Below the pieces are notes generated by a model. It did no database searches. It was given only the letters and a program-made list of their open reading frames with translations, and was not told where the DNA came from. Shown in pieces: positions 8,708-16,922 of a DNA stretch of 64,000 nt (positions are counted from its first letter, which is position 1; the number at the start of each line of letters is the position of its first letter). The stretch is taken from NCBI RefSeq assembly GCF_014646115.1, contig NZ_BMMV01000005.1:310001-374000 (forward strand), read 5' to 3'. The DNA comes from Streptomyces camponoticapitis. GTDB taxonomy: Bacteria; Actinomycetota; Actinomycetes; Streptomycetales; Streptomycetaceae. Position numbers and translations under genes: made by a program.

Positions 8708-9784
8708 CTACTTGGTCAGATTGGGGTTGGGCGGCTGCTGCGGCGCTATCGGCGCGGCGGCGAGGGACTGCGGCGACGTGGGACTCGCCAGGGCCGACGG
8801 CGCGGCCACACCGGCCGACGGATCGGCCGGGGCCGCCTCCGTGCCCACCAGGGGCAGTCCGCCGACGATCTGGATGCCCGCCGCGTCGAACGCCTGCTTG
8901 ATGCGCCAGCGCAGCTCGCGCTCCACGCCCAGCGCCTTGCCCGGCATCGTCTTCGCGCTCACCCGCACGGTCATCGATTCGAGCAGGACGGAGTCCAGGC
9001 CAAGGATCTCCACCGGGCCCCACAGCCGCTCGGCCCAGGGGTCCTCCTTCGCCATCTTCTCCGCGACCGCGGTGATGACGTCGCGGACCCTGTCGAGGTC
9101 CTCGGTCGGCCGGACCGTCACATCGACACCGGCCGTGGCCCAGCCCTGGCTGAGGTTGCCGATCCGCTTCACCTCGCCGTTGCGGACGTACCAGATCTCG
9201 CCGTCGTCGCCGCGCAGCTTGGTCACCCGCAGCCCGACCTCTATGACCTCGCCGGACGCGACCCCCGCGTCGATGGTGTCGCCCACCCCGTACTGGTCCT
9301 CAAGGATCATGAAGACACCGGAGAGGAAGTCGGTGACGAGATTGCGCGCGCCGAAGCCCAGGGCCACACCGGCGACGCCCGCCGACGCCAGCAGCGGGGC
9401 CAGATTGATGTTCAGCGCCCCGAGCGCCATCAGCGCCGCGGTACCGAGGACCACGAACGACGTCACGGAGCGGAGCACCGATCCGATGGCCTCGGAGCGC
9501 TGCCGGCGCCGCTCGGCGTTCACCAGAAGGCCACCGAGGGCCGTGCCCTCGACGGCCGTGGCGCTGCGGTTCATCCGTGCTATCAGCTTGGTGATGGTGC
9601 GCCGCAGCACATGGCGCAGCACGAGCGCGATCACCACGATCAGCAGGATGCGCAGGCCGATGCTCAGCCAGGTGGACCAGTTCTGCTCCACCCAGCCCGC
9701 GGCTTCGTTGGCACGGTCCGCCGCCTCGTCGAGTGTGGCGGGCTCGGGCGTCGGGCCAGGGGTCGGCGGGGCGGACGGGGACAC
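8708..9784 (-). CDS. Small-conductance mechanosensitive channel (MscS family)
   Basis: 358-residue MscS-family channel that opens under membrane tension to release solutes. Start chosen at GTG 9784 because AGGAGG sits seven bases upstream; an in-frame ATG at 9805 lies ahead of that site. A Pro-rich N-terminus is followed by membrane segments from about residue 45 (LSIGLRILLIVVIALVLRHV), two further helices, then the pore-lining motif GVALGFGARNLVTDFLSG and the beta-domain LEDQYGVGDTI. The C-terminus is Ala/Pro-rich and disordered. Monocistronic; divergent from the HNH endonuclease gene. Confidence 0.9.
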   Translation of the reverse strand: MSPSAPPTPGPTPEPATLDEAADRANEAAGWVEQNWSTWLSIGLRILLIVVIALVLRHVLRRTITKLIARMNRSATAVEGTALGGLLVNAERRRQRSEAIGSVLRSVTSFVVLGTAALMALGALNINLAPLLASAGVAGVALGFGARNLVTDFLSGVFMILEDQYGVGDTIDAGVASGEVIEVGLRVTKLRGDDGEIWYVRNGEVKRIGNLSQGWATAGVDVTVRPTEDLDRVRDVITAVAEKMAKEDPWAERLWGPVEILGLDSVLLESMTVRVSAKTMPGKALGVERELRWRIKQAFDAAGIQIVGGLPLVGTEAAPADPSAGVAAPSALASPTSPQSLAAAPIAPQQPPNPNLTK

Positions 9785-10073
9785 GGCGGGACCTCCTGCA
9801 AACACGGGCGGGGACCAACCACACTAACGGGGCATCGCGTGCACTCCGTTGCCCCGCGGGAGGGAGAGACACTCCTCACGCGAGGGTGGCGGGCGAAGTC
9901 GCAGGAAGGTACGGGGGCGAGGACACGCCAGGTCAGGGGGACCGGAGGGTGTGTGGGCGAAAACACTCCGAGCCCGTTACCAAGACGTGGTGGCGTTTCG
10001 ACCAGGCATGAGGAGAGACTTAGACAGATCGTCCCGGCGCGAGCCACGCGCCGCCGGCGTACAAGGAGGCACC
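9785..10073. promoter_or_regulatory. Divergent promoter region mscS / HNH gene
   Basis: About 290 bases. The only structure I see is a 7-bp inverted repeat CGGGGCA-N15-TGCCCCG at 9828-9856, close to the mscS start and placed to act as an operator or 5' leader hairpin for that gene. The HNH gene has AAGGAGG just upstream of its GTG. Confidence 0.35.
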
Positions 10074-10610
10074 GTGCCACATGTCCTGGTCCTCAACGCG
10101 TCGTACGAGCCGCTCGGCGTCGTACCGCTCCGTCGCGCGCTCGTCCTCGTTCTGGAGAACAAGGCCATCTGCCTTGAGGAATCCGGCGCCTTCCTGCACA
10201 GCGAGACCCGGGTGCTGCCCGCGCCCAGCGTCGTACGGCTGAAACGGTTCGTCCGCGTCCCCTACCGGGGGCCCGTCCCCCTGACCCGTCGTGCGCTGTT
10301 CGCCAGGGACGGCGGGCGCTGCATGTACTGCGGGAGCGTCGCCACCAGCGTCGACCACGTCATCCCGCGCAGCCGGGGCGGGAAACACGTGTGGGACAAC
10401 GTGGTGGCCGCCTGCCGCCGCTGCAACCACGTCAAGGCCGACCGGCACCTGCGGGAGCTGGGGTGGAGACTGCGCCACCAGCCCGCGCCGCCGTCGGGGC
10501 TCGCCTGGCGGATCATCGGGACCGGACACCGGGATCCGCGCTGGATGCCGTATCTGCAACCCTTCGGCGCCGAGGACGCGGTGGCCCGGATCGACGGCAT
10601 TTCCGCCTAG
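10074..10610 (+). CDS. HNH endonuclease family protein
   Basis: 178-residue HNH nuclease of the short stand-alone type widespread in actinobacteria. Start GTG 10074 with AAGGAGG seven bases upstream; the longer open frame upstream was rejected. Residues 1-75 form a conserved N-terminal strand region (VLNASYEPL). A zinc knuckle follows, with C83xxC86 and C114xxC117. The HNH residues are H95 in SVDHVIPRSRGG, N109 in WDN and H119 in CNHVKADR. Its biological target is unknown; this type is usually chromosomal and not linked to restriction or mobile elements, and none are visible here. Monocistronic. Confidence 0.88.
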   Translation: MPHVLVLNASYEPLGVVPLRRALVLVLENKAICLEESGAFLHSETRVLPAPSVVRLKRFVRVPYRGPVPLTRRALFARDGGRCMYCGSVATSVDHVIPRSRGGKHVWDNVVAACRRCNHVKADRHLRELGWRLRHQPAPPSGLAWRIIGTGHRDPRWMPYLQPFGAEDAVARIDGISA

Positions 10611-10717
10611 GATCCGGGCCTTCGTCGTGCCGGGGCGCGTGTGCGCCGCGCGGAACTCCGGCATGCCCCTCGCGGGTCCCAGGCGACGCGTCCCCCGTAC
10701 GCGACGGCGCGTCCTCC

Positions 10718-13700
10718 TTACGAAGGCGGAGGCTTGGGCGGCGTCGTCACGGTGACCGCGTACGCCTCCACCGACCACAGCGAGTAACCGAAGCGGGTCG
10801 CCCGTCGCTCGCCCTGGATCCGGACGAAGCGGGTCTCCTTCGCGTCCATACGGACCGACTCACGCCCGCCCCGGCCGTCCGCCACGCGCGTCGCGTCGCG
10901 CCAGGAGCGCCCGTCGGCCGAGACCTGGACCCGGTAGGCGCTCGCATAGGCGTCCTGCCAGTTCAGGACCACCTGGCCGAGCCGGACCGGCTCAGCCAGC
11001 TCCACCTGCCACCACGCGCCGTCCTCCGCGGGGGACGACCAGCGGGTGGCCGGGTCGCCGTCGCCCGCGGCGCCGGCCGGGAACGCGGGCGTCTCGTCGC
11101 CCGACGACGAGGCCACCGCGCCCGGCGTCCTCACGAGGTCGGGCCCGCCCGTACGCGGCGAGGCCCGCACCGTCAGGGTGCGCTCCTCACCGCCGAACGA
11201 CAGCGGCACCCGGTAGGTACCCGCCGGGGTGCCCTCGGGGACGGTCACCCGGACCGGCACCGTCGTACGGAGGCCGCGCGGCACCGTCACCCGCTCGGGC
11301 ACCGTCACCTTGATGCCGTCCGGTGCCTTCGCCGTCAGCGCGCCGCTGATCGGGCCGGGGCGCTGAGCCTCCAGCTCCGCCTCCACGATCGTGGCCTCGC
11401 CGCCGATCTCGGCGTCCGCCACGCTGCGGGCGAGCTCCAGCCGGACCCGCGGCTCGTCGGTGAACCACGGCACGACCCGCCGCACCGAAGGCGTCGTCGC
11501 GCCCGGCACGTCGGGCCAGCTGACCCGTACGGCGTCGGCGCGCAGCCCCTTCGCGTCGGTCTGGGTCCAGCCGCTCCGCGACACGGGCCCCAGCCTGCGC
11601 CAGCCCTCGCCCGGGACGTGCACCTCCACGGAGGCACCGTCGCCCGTGCCCGGCTCGGTCATGGTCGTGATCACGCCCACGGGGCGGGCGCGGCCGACGC
11701 CGACCGTGTACGCGTCGGTGCTCCGGGTGGCGCGGGCCTCCGGGCCGGCGGACCGGTCCGCGCCCGTCCAGGCCGCCGACTCCTCAGCCGCGCGGTCCAG
11801 GAACGGGTCGAGCACGCCCTTGCCGACGGTGACCGTGCTCTCCGCCGCCGCCTTCCGCAGCGGCTCCAGACTCAGCGACGCCTGCCAGGCGGCGTCGCCG
11901 TCGCCCCGCGACTGCGCCTGGAGCATGTCGACCGACAGCTCACCGGCCCGCCCGTACCGCGCCAACTGCTCGCTCCACGGCCGCACTTCGTCGTCCAGCC
12001 GCCCGTTGGCCGTGCCGGACAGGCGCTCCGGAGTCTCCCGCATCACGGTGAAGGCGGCCCGCAGACGGCTCGCCGCCGCGTCCCTGGCCTTCGGGTTCTC
12101 CGCGGCCCGGGGCCCCGTACGGGTGCGCCAGAACTCCTTCAACAGAGGGCGGAGATACGCCGACTCCGTCCGGCTCAGGATCGACGAGGAGTCGTTCCCG
12201 GCGAGCGCGCCGATCGCCTCGCGCGCCTTGGCGTCGTCGCCCGCGAGATCGTCCATCGCCGCCTGCCAGGACTCCTGCGGCCGGTAGCCGCGCGGGTTCC
12301 AGGCGTAGTCGGCGGCCGTGAACAGCGGAATGCGTGACGCGGACGGCTGCTCCATCGCGTTGGCCAGCAGCGCCGCCGAACCGGAGGCCACGGCGGGCTC
12401 ACGGCCCGTGTAGGGGCCGAGGAAGATACGGCCCTGCTCGTAGTCGTTGACCGGGTAGTTGTCCATCGTCACCAGCGGATGCTTGAACGCCTCGCGCGCA
12501 TCCGCCAGTTCACTTCCGGTGATGGTGCGCGGCACCACACCGACGCCCGTCCACGCCACCTGCACCCGGCCGTCGAGATCGTCGGCGAGCGCCGTGCGGT
12601 ACTCGGTGGCCCCGTCCTGGAAGTACTCCGTGGGCATCACGGTCAGCGGCTCACCGCCCGGATACCGCCGCGCGAGGTGCTCCGCCACCGCGTTCGCGAC
12701 GCGCGCCTGCGCCTTCGCGGCGGCGCCGGGACCCGAGCCGAAGGTGTCCCGGTCCTCGTCGCAGTGCCATTCGCTGTAACTGACGTCCTGGAACTGGAGC
12801 TGGAAGGCGCGCACCCCCAGCGCCCACATCGCGTCCAGCTTGCGCGTGAGGGCCTTGACGTCCTCCTTGGAGGACATGCACATGGCCTGGGCCGGAGCGA
12901 CGGCCCAGGCGAGCGTCACATGGTTGCGCCGCGCGCGCTCGGCCAGGTCGCGGAACTCGGCCCGCTGCGCGGCGGGGTACGGCTCACGCCAGCGCACCTG
13001 CCGGAAGGTGTCGTCGCCCGGCGCGTAGAGATAGCGGTTCTGCTTCGTGCGCCCCATGAAGTCCAGCTGCGACAGCCGCTCCTGATGGCCCCACGGGTCA
13101 CCGTAGAAGCCCTCGGTCATTCCGCGTACGGCGGTGCCCGGCCAGTCGCGCACGAGGACGCCGGGGACCTTGGCGCGGCCCGGTCCGCCGACGATCAGCT
13201 GGCGCAGGGTCTGCGCGGCGTGGAAGAGGCCGTCGTCGCCGGCCCCGTCGAGCGCGATCGTCCGGCGGCCTTCGACGGTGCCCACGGCGATCCGGTAGCC
13301 GCCGGAGGGCAGATCGGTCCGCTCACGTGCCCGCAGGGTCCTCAGGGCGGTCCGGGCGCCGCCGCCGCCCGCGAGGACGACGGGGCCGTCGCCCGGCGGC
13401 GGGGGCGCGGGGCGGCCGGATACGGGCGGGGCCGTCGTACGGACGGTCCGGACCCCGGCCTCGCGCAGCGCGTCCTTCAGGGCCTCGACGGCGTACGGGT
13501 CGCTCTCCTCGGGTGCGACGACGGTGACCTCGTCACCGAGGGTGACGGTTTTCCCGCCCGGCTTGAGGGACTGGGGGCGGGGCCAGACGGCGGGCAGGCC
13601 CGATTCGGCCTCCCCGTCGGGAGTGGTGGCAGCGGGGGATCCCGGGTCGGCTGGGGCCGCCGTCGCGCCGGGTGCCGTGCCCAGGAGTCCGCCGATCACG

Positions 13701-13747
13701 GCCACCGCGACGGCCGTCGCCGTCCGCCTTCCGCGCCCGAGTTGCAC
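10718..13747 (-). CDS. Secreted GH84-type beta-N-acetylglucosaminidase with C-terminal F5/8 (discoidin) module
   Basis: 1009 residues from GTG 13747 (AGGGG-type site upstream); an upstream in-frame start would precede the signal peptide. N-terminal Sec signal VQLGRGRRTATAVAVAV... cleaved after ATA. Residues about 50-200 are a GH20b/84 N-terminal domain. The GH84 barrel follows: RGMTEGFYGDPW, NRYLYAPGDD, WAVAPAQ, WTGVGVV, MDNYPVND. The expected acidic pair (Asp-Asp in family members) reads Gln320-Asp321 in FQLQFQDVSYSEW, so the first Asp is replaced. A helical region, a beta-sandwich with NEW3-like sequence and a C-terminal discoidin-like carbohydrate-binding module (about 890-1000) follow. 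It probably trims GlcNAc-containing glycans outside the cell. Stop is TAA. Confidence 0.85.
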   Translation of the reverse strand: MQLGRGRRTATAVAVAVIGGLLGTAPGATAAPADPGSPAATTPDGEAESGLPAVWPRPQSLKPGGKTVTLGDEVTVVAPEESDPYAVEALKDALREAGVRTVRTTAPPVSGRPAPPPPGDGPVVLAGGGGARTALRTLRARERTDLPSGGYRIAVGTVEGRRTIALDGAGDDGLFHAAQTLRQLIVGGPGRAKVPGVLVRDWPGTAVRGMTEGFYGDPWGHQERLSQLDFMGRTKQNRYLYAPGDDTFRQVRWREPYPAAQRAEFRDLAERARRNHVTLAWAVAPAQAMCMSSKEDVKALTRKLDAMWALGVRAFQLQFQDVSYSEWHCDEDRDTFGSGPGAAAKAQARVANAVAEHLARRYPGGEPLTVMPTEYFQDGATEYRTALADDLDGRVQVAWTGVGVVPRTITGSELADAREAFKHPLVTMDNYPVNDYEQGRIFLGPYTGREPAVASGSAALLANAMEQPSASRIPLFTAADYAWNPRGYRPQESWQAAMDDLAGDDAKAREAIGALAGNDSSSILSRTESAYLRPLLKEFWRTRTGPRAAENPKARDAAASRLRAAFTVMRETPERLSGTANGRLDDEVRPWSEQLARYGRAGELSVDMLQAQSRGDGDAAWQASLSLEPLRKAAAESTVTVGKGVLDPFLDRAAEESAAWTGADRSAGPEARATRSTDAYTVGVGRARPVGVITTMTEPGTGDGASVEVHVPGEGWRRLGPVSRSGWTQTDAKGLRADAVRVSWPDVPGATTPSVRRVVPWFTDEPRVRLELARSVADAEIGGEATIVEAELEAQRPGPISGALTAKAPDGIKVTVPERVTVPRGLRTTVPVRVTVPEGTPAGTYRVPLSFGGEERTLTVRASPRTGGPDLVRTPGAVASSSGDETPAFPAGAAGDGDPATRWSSPAEDGAWWQVELAEPVRLGQVVLNWQDAYASAYRVQVSADGRSWRDATRVADGRGGRESVRMDAKETRFVRIQGERRATRFGYSLWSVEAYAVTVTTPPKPPPS

Positions 13748-14006
13748 GCCCCTGCTCCCCTCGTGGCTCCCCGAATTCCGGTCCGCCCGGACGATCGGCG
13801 TCGAGCCCACCACCCCGGGGTGGAGGTGTCAATGCGCGTGGCCGTTGTGACCGTTTTGCCGGTTGTGATAGGCAGGGTGGGTCAACTGCCGCTCGGGTGA
13901 CGGAGCGTGAGCCGGGGCACGTTAACCGGAGCGGTACGTCTGTGGCCGTGCCGACTGGGTAGGGCTGGTGTGTCCCGTTGTACGAGCCGTCATTGGAGGC
14001 GCCGCC
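13748..14006. promoter_or_regulatory. Divergent promoter region GH84 gene / repeat-protein-malQ
   Basis: About 260 bases holding the promoters of the two divergent units. I see no strong palindrome. A GGAGGCGCC ribosome site ends it just before the ATG at 14007. Confidence 0.4.
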
Positions 14007-14261
14007 ATGGCCGCCGCACAGTTGATTCCCACCGCCCTGTCCAAACACGCGGTTCCTGGTGACCCGACCGGCGAGGAGCCCCTCGCCGTCACGCTGCCCG
14101 GACCGCTGACCAGCGACACGCCGGGCCCGCTCACCAGCGAACCGCCCCTCGCCGACGCCGCGCCCCTCACCAGCGAGCCCCCGCTCGCCGACGCCGCACC
14201 CCTCACCAGCGAGCCGACCGCGCCGGGTACGGCCGGCGGCTCGGAGTTCTCAGGAGTCTGA
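14007..14261 (+). CDS. Small Pro/Ala-rich repeat protein upstream of malQ
   Basis: 84 residues from ATG 14007, with GGAGG seven to eight bases upstream. I do not recognise a family. The first 35 residues are non-repetitive (MAAAQLIPTALSKHAVPGD). The rest contains a 12-residue unit PLTSEPPLADAA, present twice in tandem and followed by a third PLTSEP; the DNA repeat unit is 36 bases. No signal peptide or membrane segment. The stop TGA directly abuts the malQ ATG (TGAATG), so it could act as a translational leader for malQ. The strong ribosome site supports real translation; function unknown. Confidence 0.6.
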   Translation: MAAAQLIPTALSKHAVPGDPTGEEPLAVTLPGPLTSDTPGPLTSEPPLADAAPLTSEPPLADAAPLTSEPTAPGTAGGSEFSGV

Positions 14262-16457
14262 ATGGGCCTGGCCAGGCTCGCGGCGCTGCACGGTGTCGCC
14301 ACCGTCCACTCACCCAGCCCCGACGTCACCGTCCCGGTCCCCGACGAGACGGTCGTCGCGGTGCTCGCCGCACTGGGCGTCGACGCGTCCACGGACGAGG
14401 CCGTCCGGTCCGAGCTGACCCGCGCCGAATCCGCCGCCGCGAGCCGTCTGCTGCCGCCCACCGTGGTCGTGTGGATCACTCCGGAGAACGCCACCGCCGA
14501 TGCGGACACACCCGGGGCGTTCTCCGGGCCCCCCGTGGCGACACTGCCTCCCGCGCTCCCGCCGGCGCTGGCGGATCTGCCACCGGGCACACTCCTGCGG
14601 GTCGAGACGGAGCAGGGCGACACGGTCGAGTGGCCGTCGCCGGAAGCGTCGGAGCCGGCCCCCGGCTCGGTCGCCGACGCAATGCCCAGCACGGCCCCCG
14701 CGGGCCGTTCCTGGCCCGGTCTGCCGCTCGGGGTGCACCGGCTGGCCGCCGTCGCCGCCGACGGCCGTACGGCGGGGGCGGTACTCGTCGTCGCCCCGCG
14801 CGAGGTGCCGCAGCCGCCGCCCCGTACGCACGGCTTCCTCGTCCAGCTCTACTCCCTGCTGTCCAGCCGCTCCTGGGGCATGGGCGACCTCGGCGACCTC
14901 GCGGAGCTCGCCACCTGGTCCGGCCGGGAGCTGGGCGCCGGGTTCGTCCAGATCAACCCGTTGCACGCCGCCGTCCCCGGCGAACCGACCGACCCCTCGC
15001 CCTACCGCCCCTCCTCGCGCCGCTTCCCCGACCCCGTCCATCTGCGGGTCGAGGCCGTCCCCGAGTACGCGTACGTCACCGGCCGGGGGACCGAGCGGCT
15101 CGACGGGCTGCTGGAGCAGGCCACCGGGCTGCGCGCCGCGGTCCTGGAGAAGGACGCGCTGATCGACCGCGACGCCGTGTGGCGGCTCAAGCGCGAGGCC
15201 CTGGAGATCGTGCGCGAGGTCCCCCTCGGCCCCGGCCGCCGCGCCGCCTACCACCACTTCCTTGCCGAGCAGGGCCAGGCACTGGAGGACCACGCCACCT
15301 GGTGCGCGCTCGCCGAGGTGCACGGTTCCCAGTGGCACGACTGGCCGCCGGGGCTGCGCGACCCCCGCTCCGCCGAGACCGGCCGGGCCCGGCACGAGCT
15401 GATCGACCGCGTCGACTTCCACAGCTGGCTGGCCTGGCTCACCGACGAACAGCTCGCGGCGGCGGGCCGCGCCGCCCGCGACGCGGGCATGGCCGTCGGC
15501 ATCGTCCACGACCTCGCGGTGGGCGTGCACCCCGACGGCGCCGACGCCTGGGCGCAGCGCGACGCCTTCGCCGACGGCATGTCCGTGGGCGCCCCGCCGG
15601 ACGCCTTCAACGCGCACGGCCAGGACTGGGGGCTGCCGCCCTGGCGCCCCGACGTACTCGCCGCCTCCGGGTACGCGCCGTACCGCGGACTGCTCCGCGG
15701 ACTGCTGACCCACGCGGGCGCCCTGCGTATCGACCATGTGATGGGCCTGTTCCGGCTCTGGTGGGTCCCCGCCGGCGCGGACCCGACGCGCGGCACGTAC
15801 GTGCGTTACGACGCCGAGGCGATGCTCGCCGTCCTCGTCCTGGAGGCGCACCGCGCGGGCGCCCTCGTCATAGGGGAGGACCTCGGCACGGTCGAGCCCG
15901 GCGTACGGGAGGCACTGCACCGCCGTGGGGTGCTCGGCACCTCCGTGCTCTGGTTCGAGCGCGACTGGCAGGGCACCGGCCGTCCGCTGGCCCCCGAGAG
16001 CTGGCGCGAGGACTGCGTCGCCACCGCCACCACCCACGACCTGCCGTCCACCGCCGCGCGCCTCACCGGCGAGCACGTGGAGCTGCGGCACCGGCTGGGG
16101 CTGCTCGGCCGTCCGCTGGAGGAGGAGCAGCGCGAGGAGTCCGCCGAGGTCGCCGAGTGGCTCGTCACACTCACCCGGCTCGGGCTGCTCCCGCCCGGCG
16201 GTGGCGACGAGGAGGAACAGATCCGCGCGGTCTACCGCTTCCTGCTGCGCACACCGGCCCGCATGATCGGTGTCTGGCTGCCGGACGCGGTGGGCGACCG
16301 CAGACCACAGAATCTGCCTGGGACCTGGGACCAGTATCCGAACTGGCGGCTGCCGGTCGCCGACGCGGATGGCCGGCCGATGACGCTGGAGGAGCTGGCC
16401 GCCTCGCCCCGGTTGCACGGCCTGACGGGCGTATTGCGGCCACCTGTGCCGAATTGA
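14262..16457 (+). CDS. malQ: 4-alpha-glucanotransferase (amylomaltase, GH77)
   Basis: 731-residue GH77 enzyme that transfers alpha-1,4-glucan segments between maltooligosaccharides in the cytoplasm (maltose/glycogen metabolism). An N-terminal extension of about 190 residues, typical of actinobacterial MalQ, precedes the barrel (GFLVQLYSLLSSRSWGMGDLGD). Catalytic residues are visible: nucleophile D491 in LRIDHVMG, acid/base E539 in IGEDLG, and D593 in THDLPS. The start ATG directly follows the stop of the small repeat protein, indicating coupling. The C-terminus NLPGT.DQYPNW is family-typical. Length is normal. Confidence 0.93.
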   Translation: MGLARLAALHGVATVHSPSPDVTVPVPDETVVAVLAALGVDASTDEAVRSELTRAESAAASRLLPPTVVVWITPENATADADTPGAFSGPPVATLPPALPPALADLPPGTLLRVETEQGDTVEWPSPEASEPAPGSVADAMPSTAPAGRSWPGLPLGVHRLAAVAADGRTAGAVLVVAPREVPQPPPRTHGFLVQLYSLLSSRSWGMGDLGDLAELATWSGRELGAGFVQINPLHAAVPGEPTDPSPYRPSSRRFPDPVHLRVEAVPEYAYVTGRGTERLDGLLEQATGLRAAVLEKDALIDRDAVWRLKREALEIVREVPLGPGRRAAYHHFLAEQGQALEDHATWCALAEVHGSQWHDWPPGLRDPRSAETGRARHELIDRVDFHSWLAWLTDEQLAAAGRAARDAGMAVGIVHDLAVGVHPDGADAWAQRDAFADGMSVGAPPDAFNAHGQDWGLPPWRPDVLAASGYAPYRGLLRGLLTHAGALRIDHVMGLFRLWWVPAGADPTRGTYVRYDAEAMLAVLVLEAHRAGALVIGEDLGTVEPGVREALHRRGVLGTSVLWFERDWQGTGRPLAPESWREDCVATATTHDLPSTAARLTGEHVELRHRLGLLGRPLEEEQREESAEVAEWLVTLTRLGLLPPGGGDEEEQIRAVYRFLLRTPARMIGVWLPDAVGDRRPQNLPGTWDQYPNWRLPVADADGRPMTLEELAASPRLHGLTGVLRPPVPN

Positions 16458-16515
16458 CAGCTTGTACGGGACCCCCGGGCGCGCGGCCGCCCCGCGCGTT
16501 CGCTACGTTGGCACC

Positions 16516-16752
16516 GTGGACAAGAAGAACGCCCTGCGCGCCGGCGCTGTCATGGCCGGAACGACGCTGATGATGCTGCTCATGTCGTCTCCCGTGCTCG
16601 CCGCCAACCGCGACGACGGCGACGACCCGGGCCCCGGCCTGACCGTCGTGGAGACCCTCGGCCTGTACGTGCTGACGCCGCTGGCGGCGTTCGCGGTGAT
16701 CACCGGTCTGGTGATGGTCCTCGACAAGTCCAAGAAGCAGCACCGGGTCTGA
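16516..16752 (+). CDS. Small membrane/secreted protein
   Basis: 78 residues from GTG 16516, 58 bases after malQ. Start VDKKNALRAG; a hydrophobic signal-like segment ends in SSPVLAA (residues 10-29). A short Asp/Gly linker follows, then a membrane helix at about 47-67 (LGLYVLTPLAAFAVITGLVMVL) and a basic tail DKSKKQHRV. An upstream frame extension exists but has no better start. Conserved-looking Streptomyces hypothetical; function unknown. Possibly cotranscribed with malQ. Confidence 0.7.
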   Translation: MDKKNALRAGAVMAGTTLMMLLMSSPVLAANRDDGDDPGPGLTVVETLGLYVLTPLAAFAVITGLVMVLDKSKKQHRV

Positions 16753-16794
16753 CAGCTCGGACGCCCCTTCCTTTCAAGGCTTCAAGGAGGCGCC

Positions 16795-16816
16795 GCACGG
16801 CACAGGTGTGCCGTGC
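16795..16816 (+). terminator. Hairpin after the small membrane protein gene
   Basis: Perfect 10-bp inverted repeat GCACGGCACA-GG-TGTGCCGTGC followed by a pyrimidine-rich run. It lies between convergent genes and is a good terminator candidate for the malQ side. Confidence 0.65.
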
Positions 16817-16878
16817 CCCGCCTCTCTGTCTGCCCGGGGGCTGCCTCACACCCGCCGCACGGTCCACTGAACGGAGCC

Positions 16879-16906
16879 GGGGGCGGCCCCCGAAGAGACC
16901 GCCCCC
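16879..16906 (-). terminator. Hairpin after pepN
   Basis: GGGGGCGG-N12-CCGCCCCC, ending 17 bases from the pepN stop on the minus strand. Probable pepN terminator. Confidence 0.5.
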
Positions 16907-16922
16907 GCTCGTCGGCGCCTGC

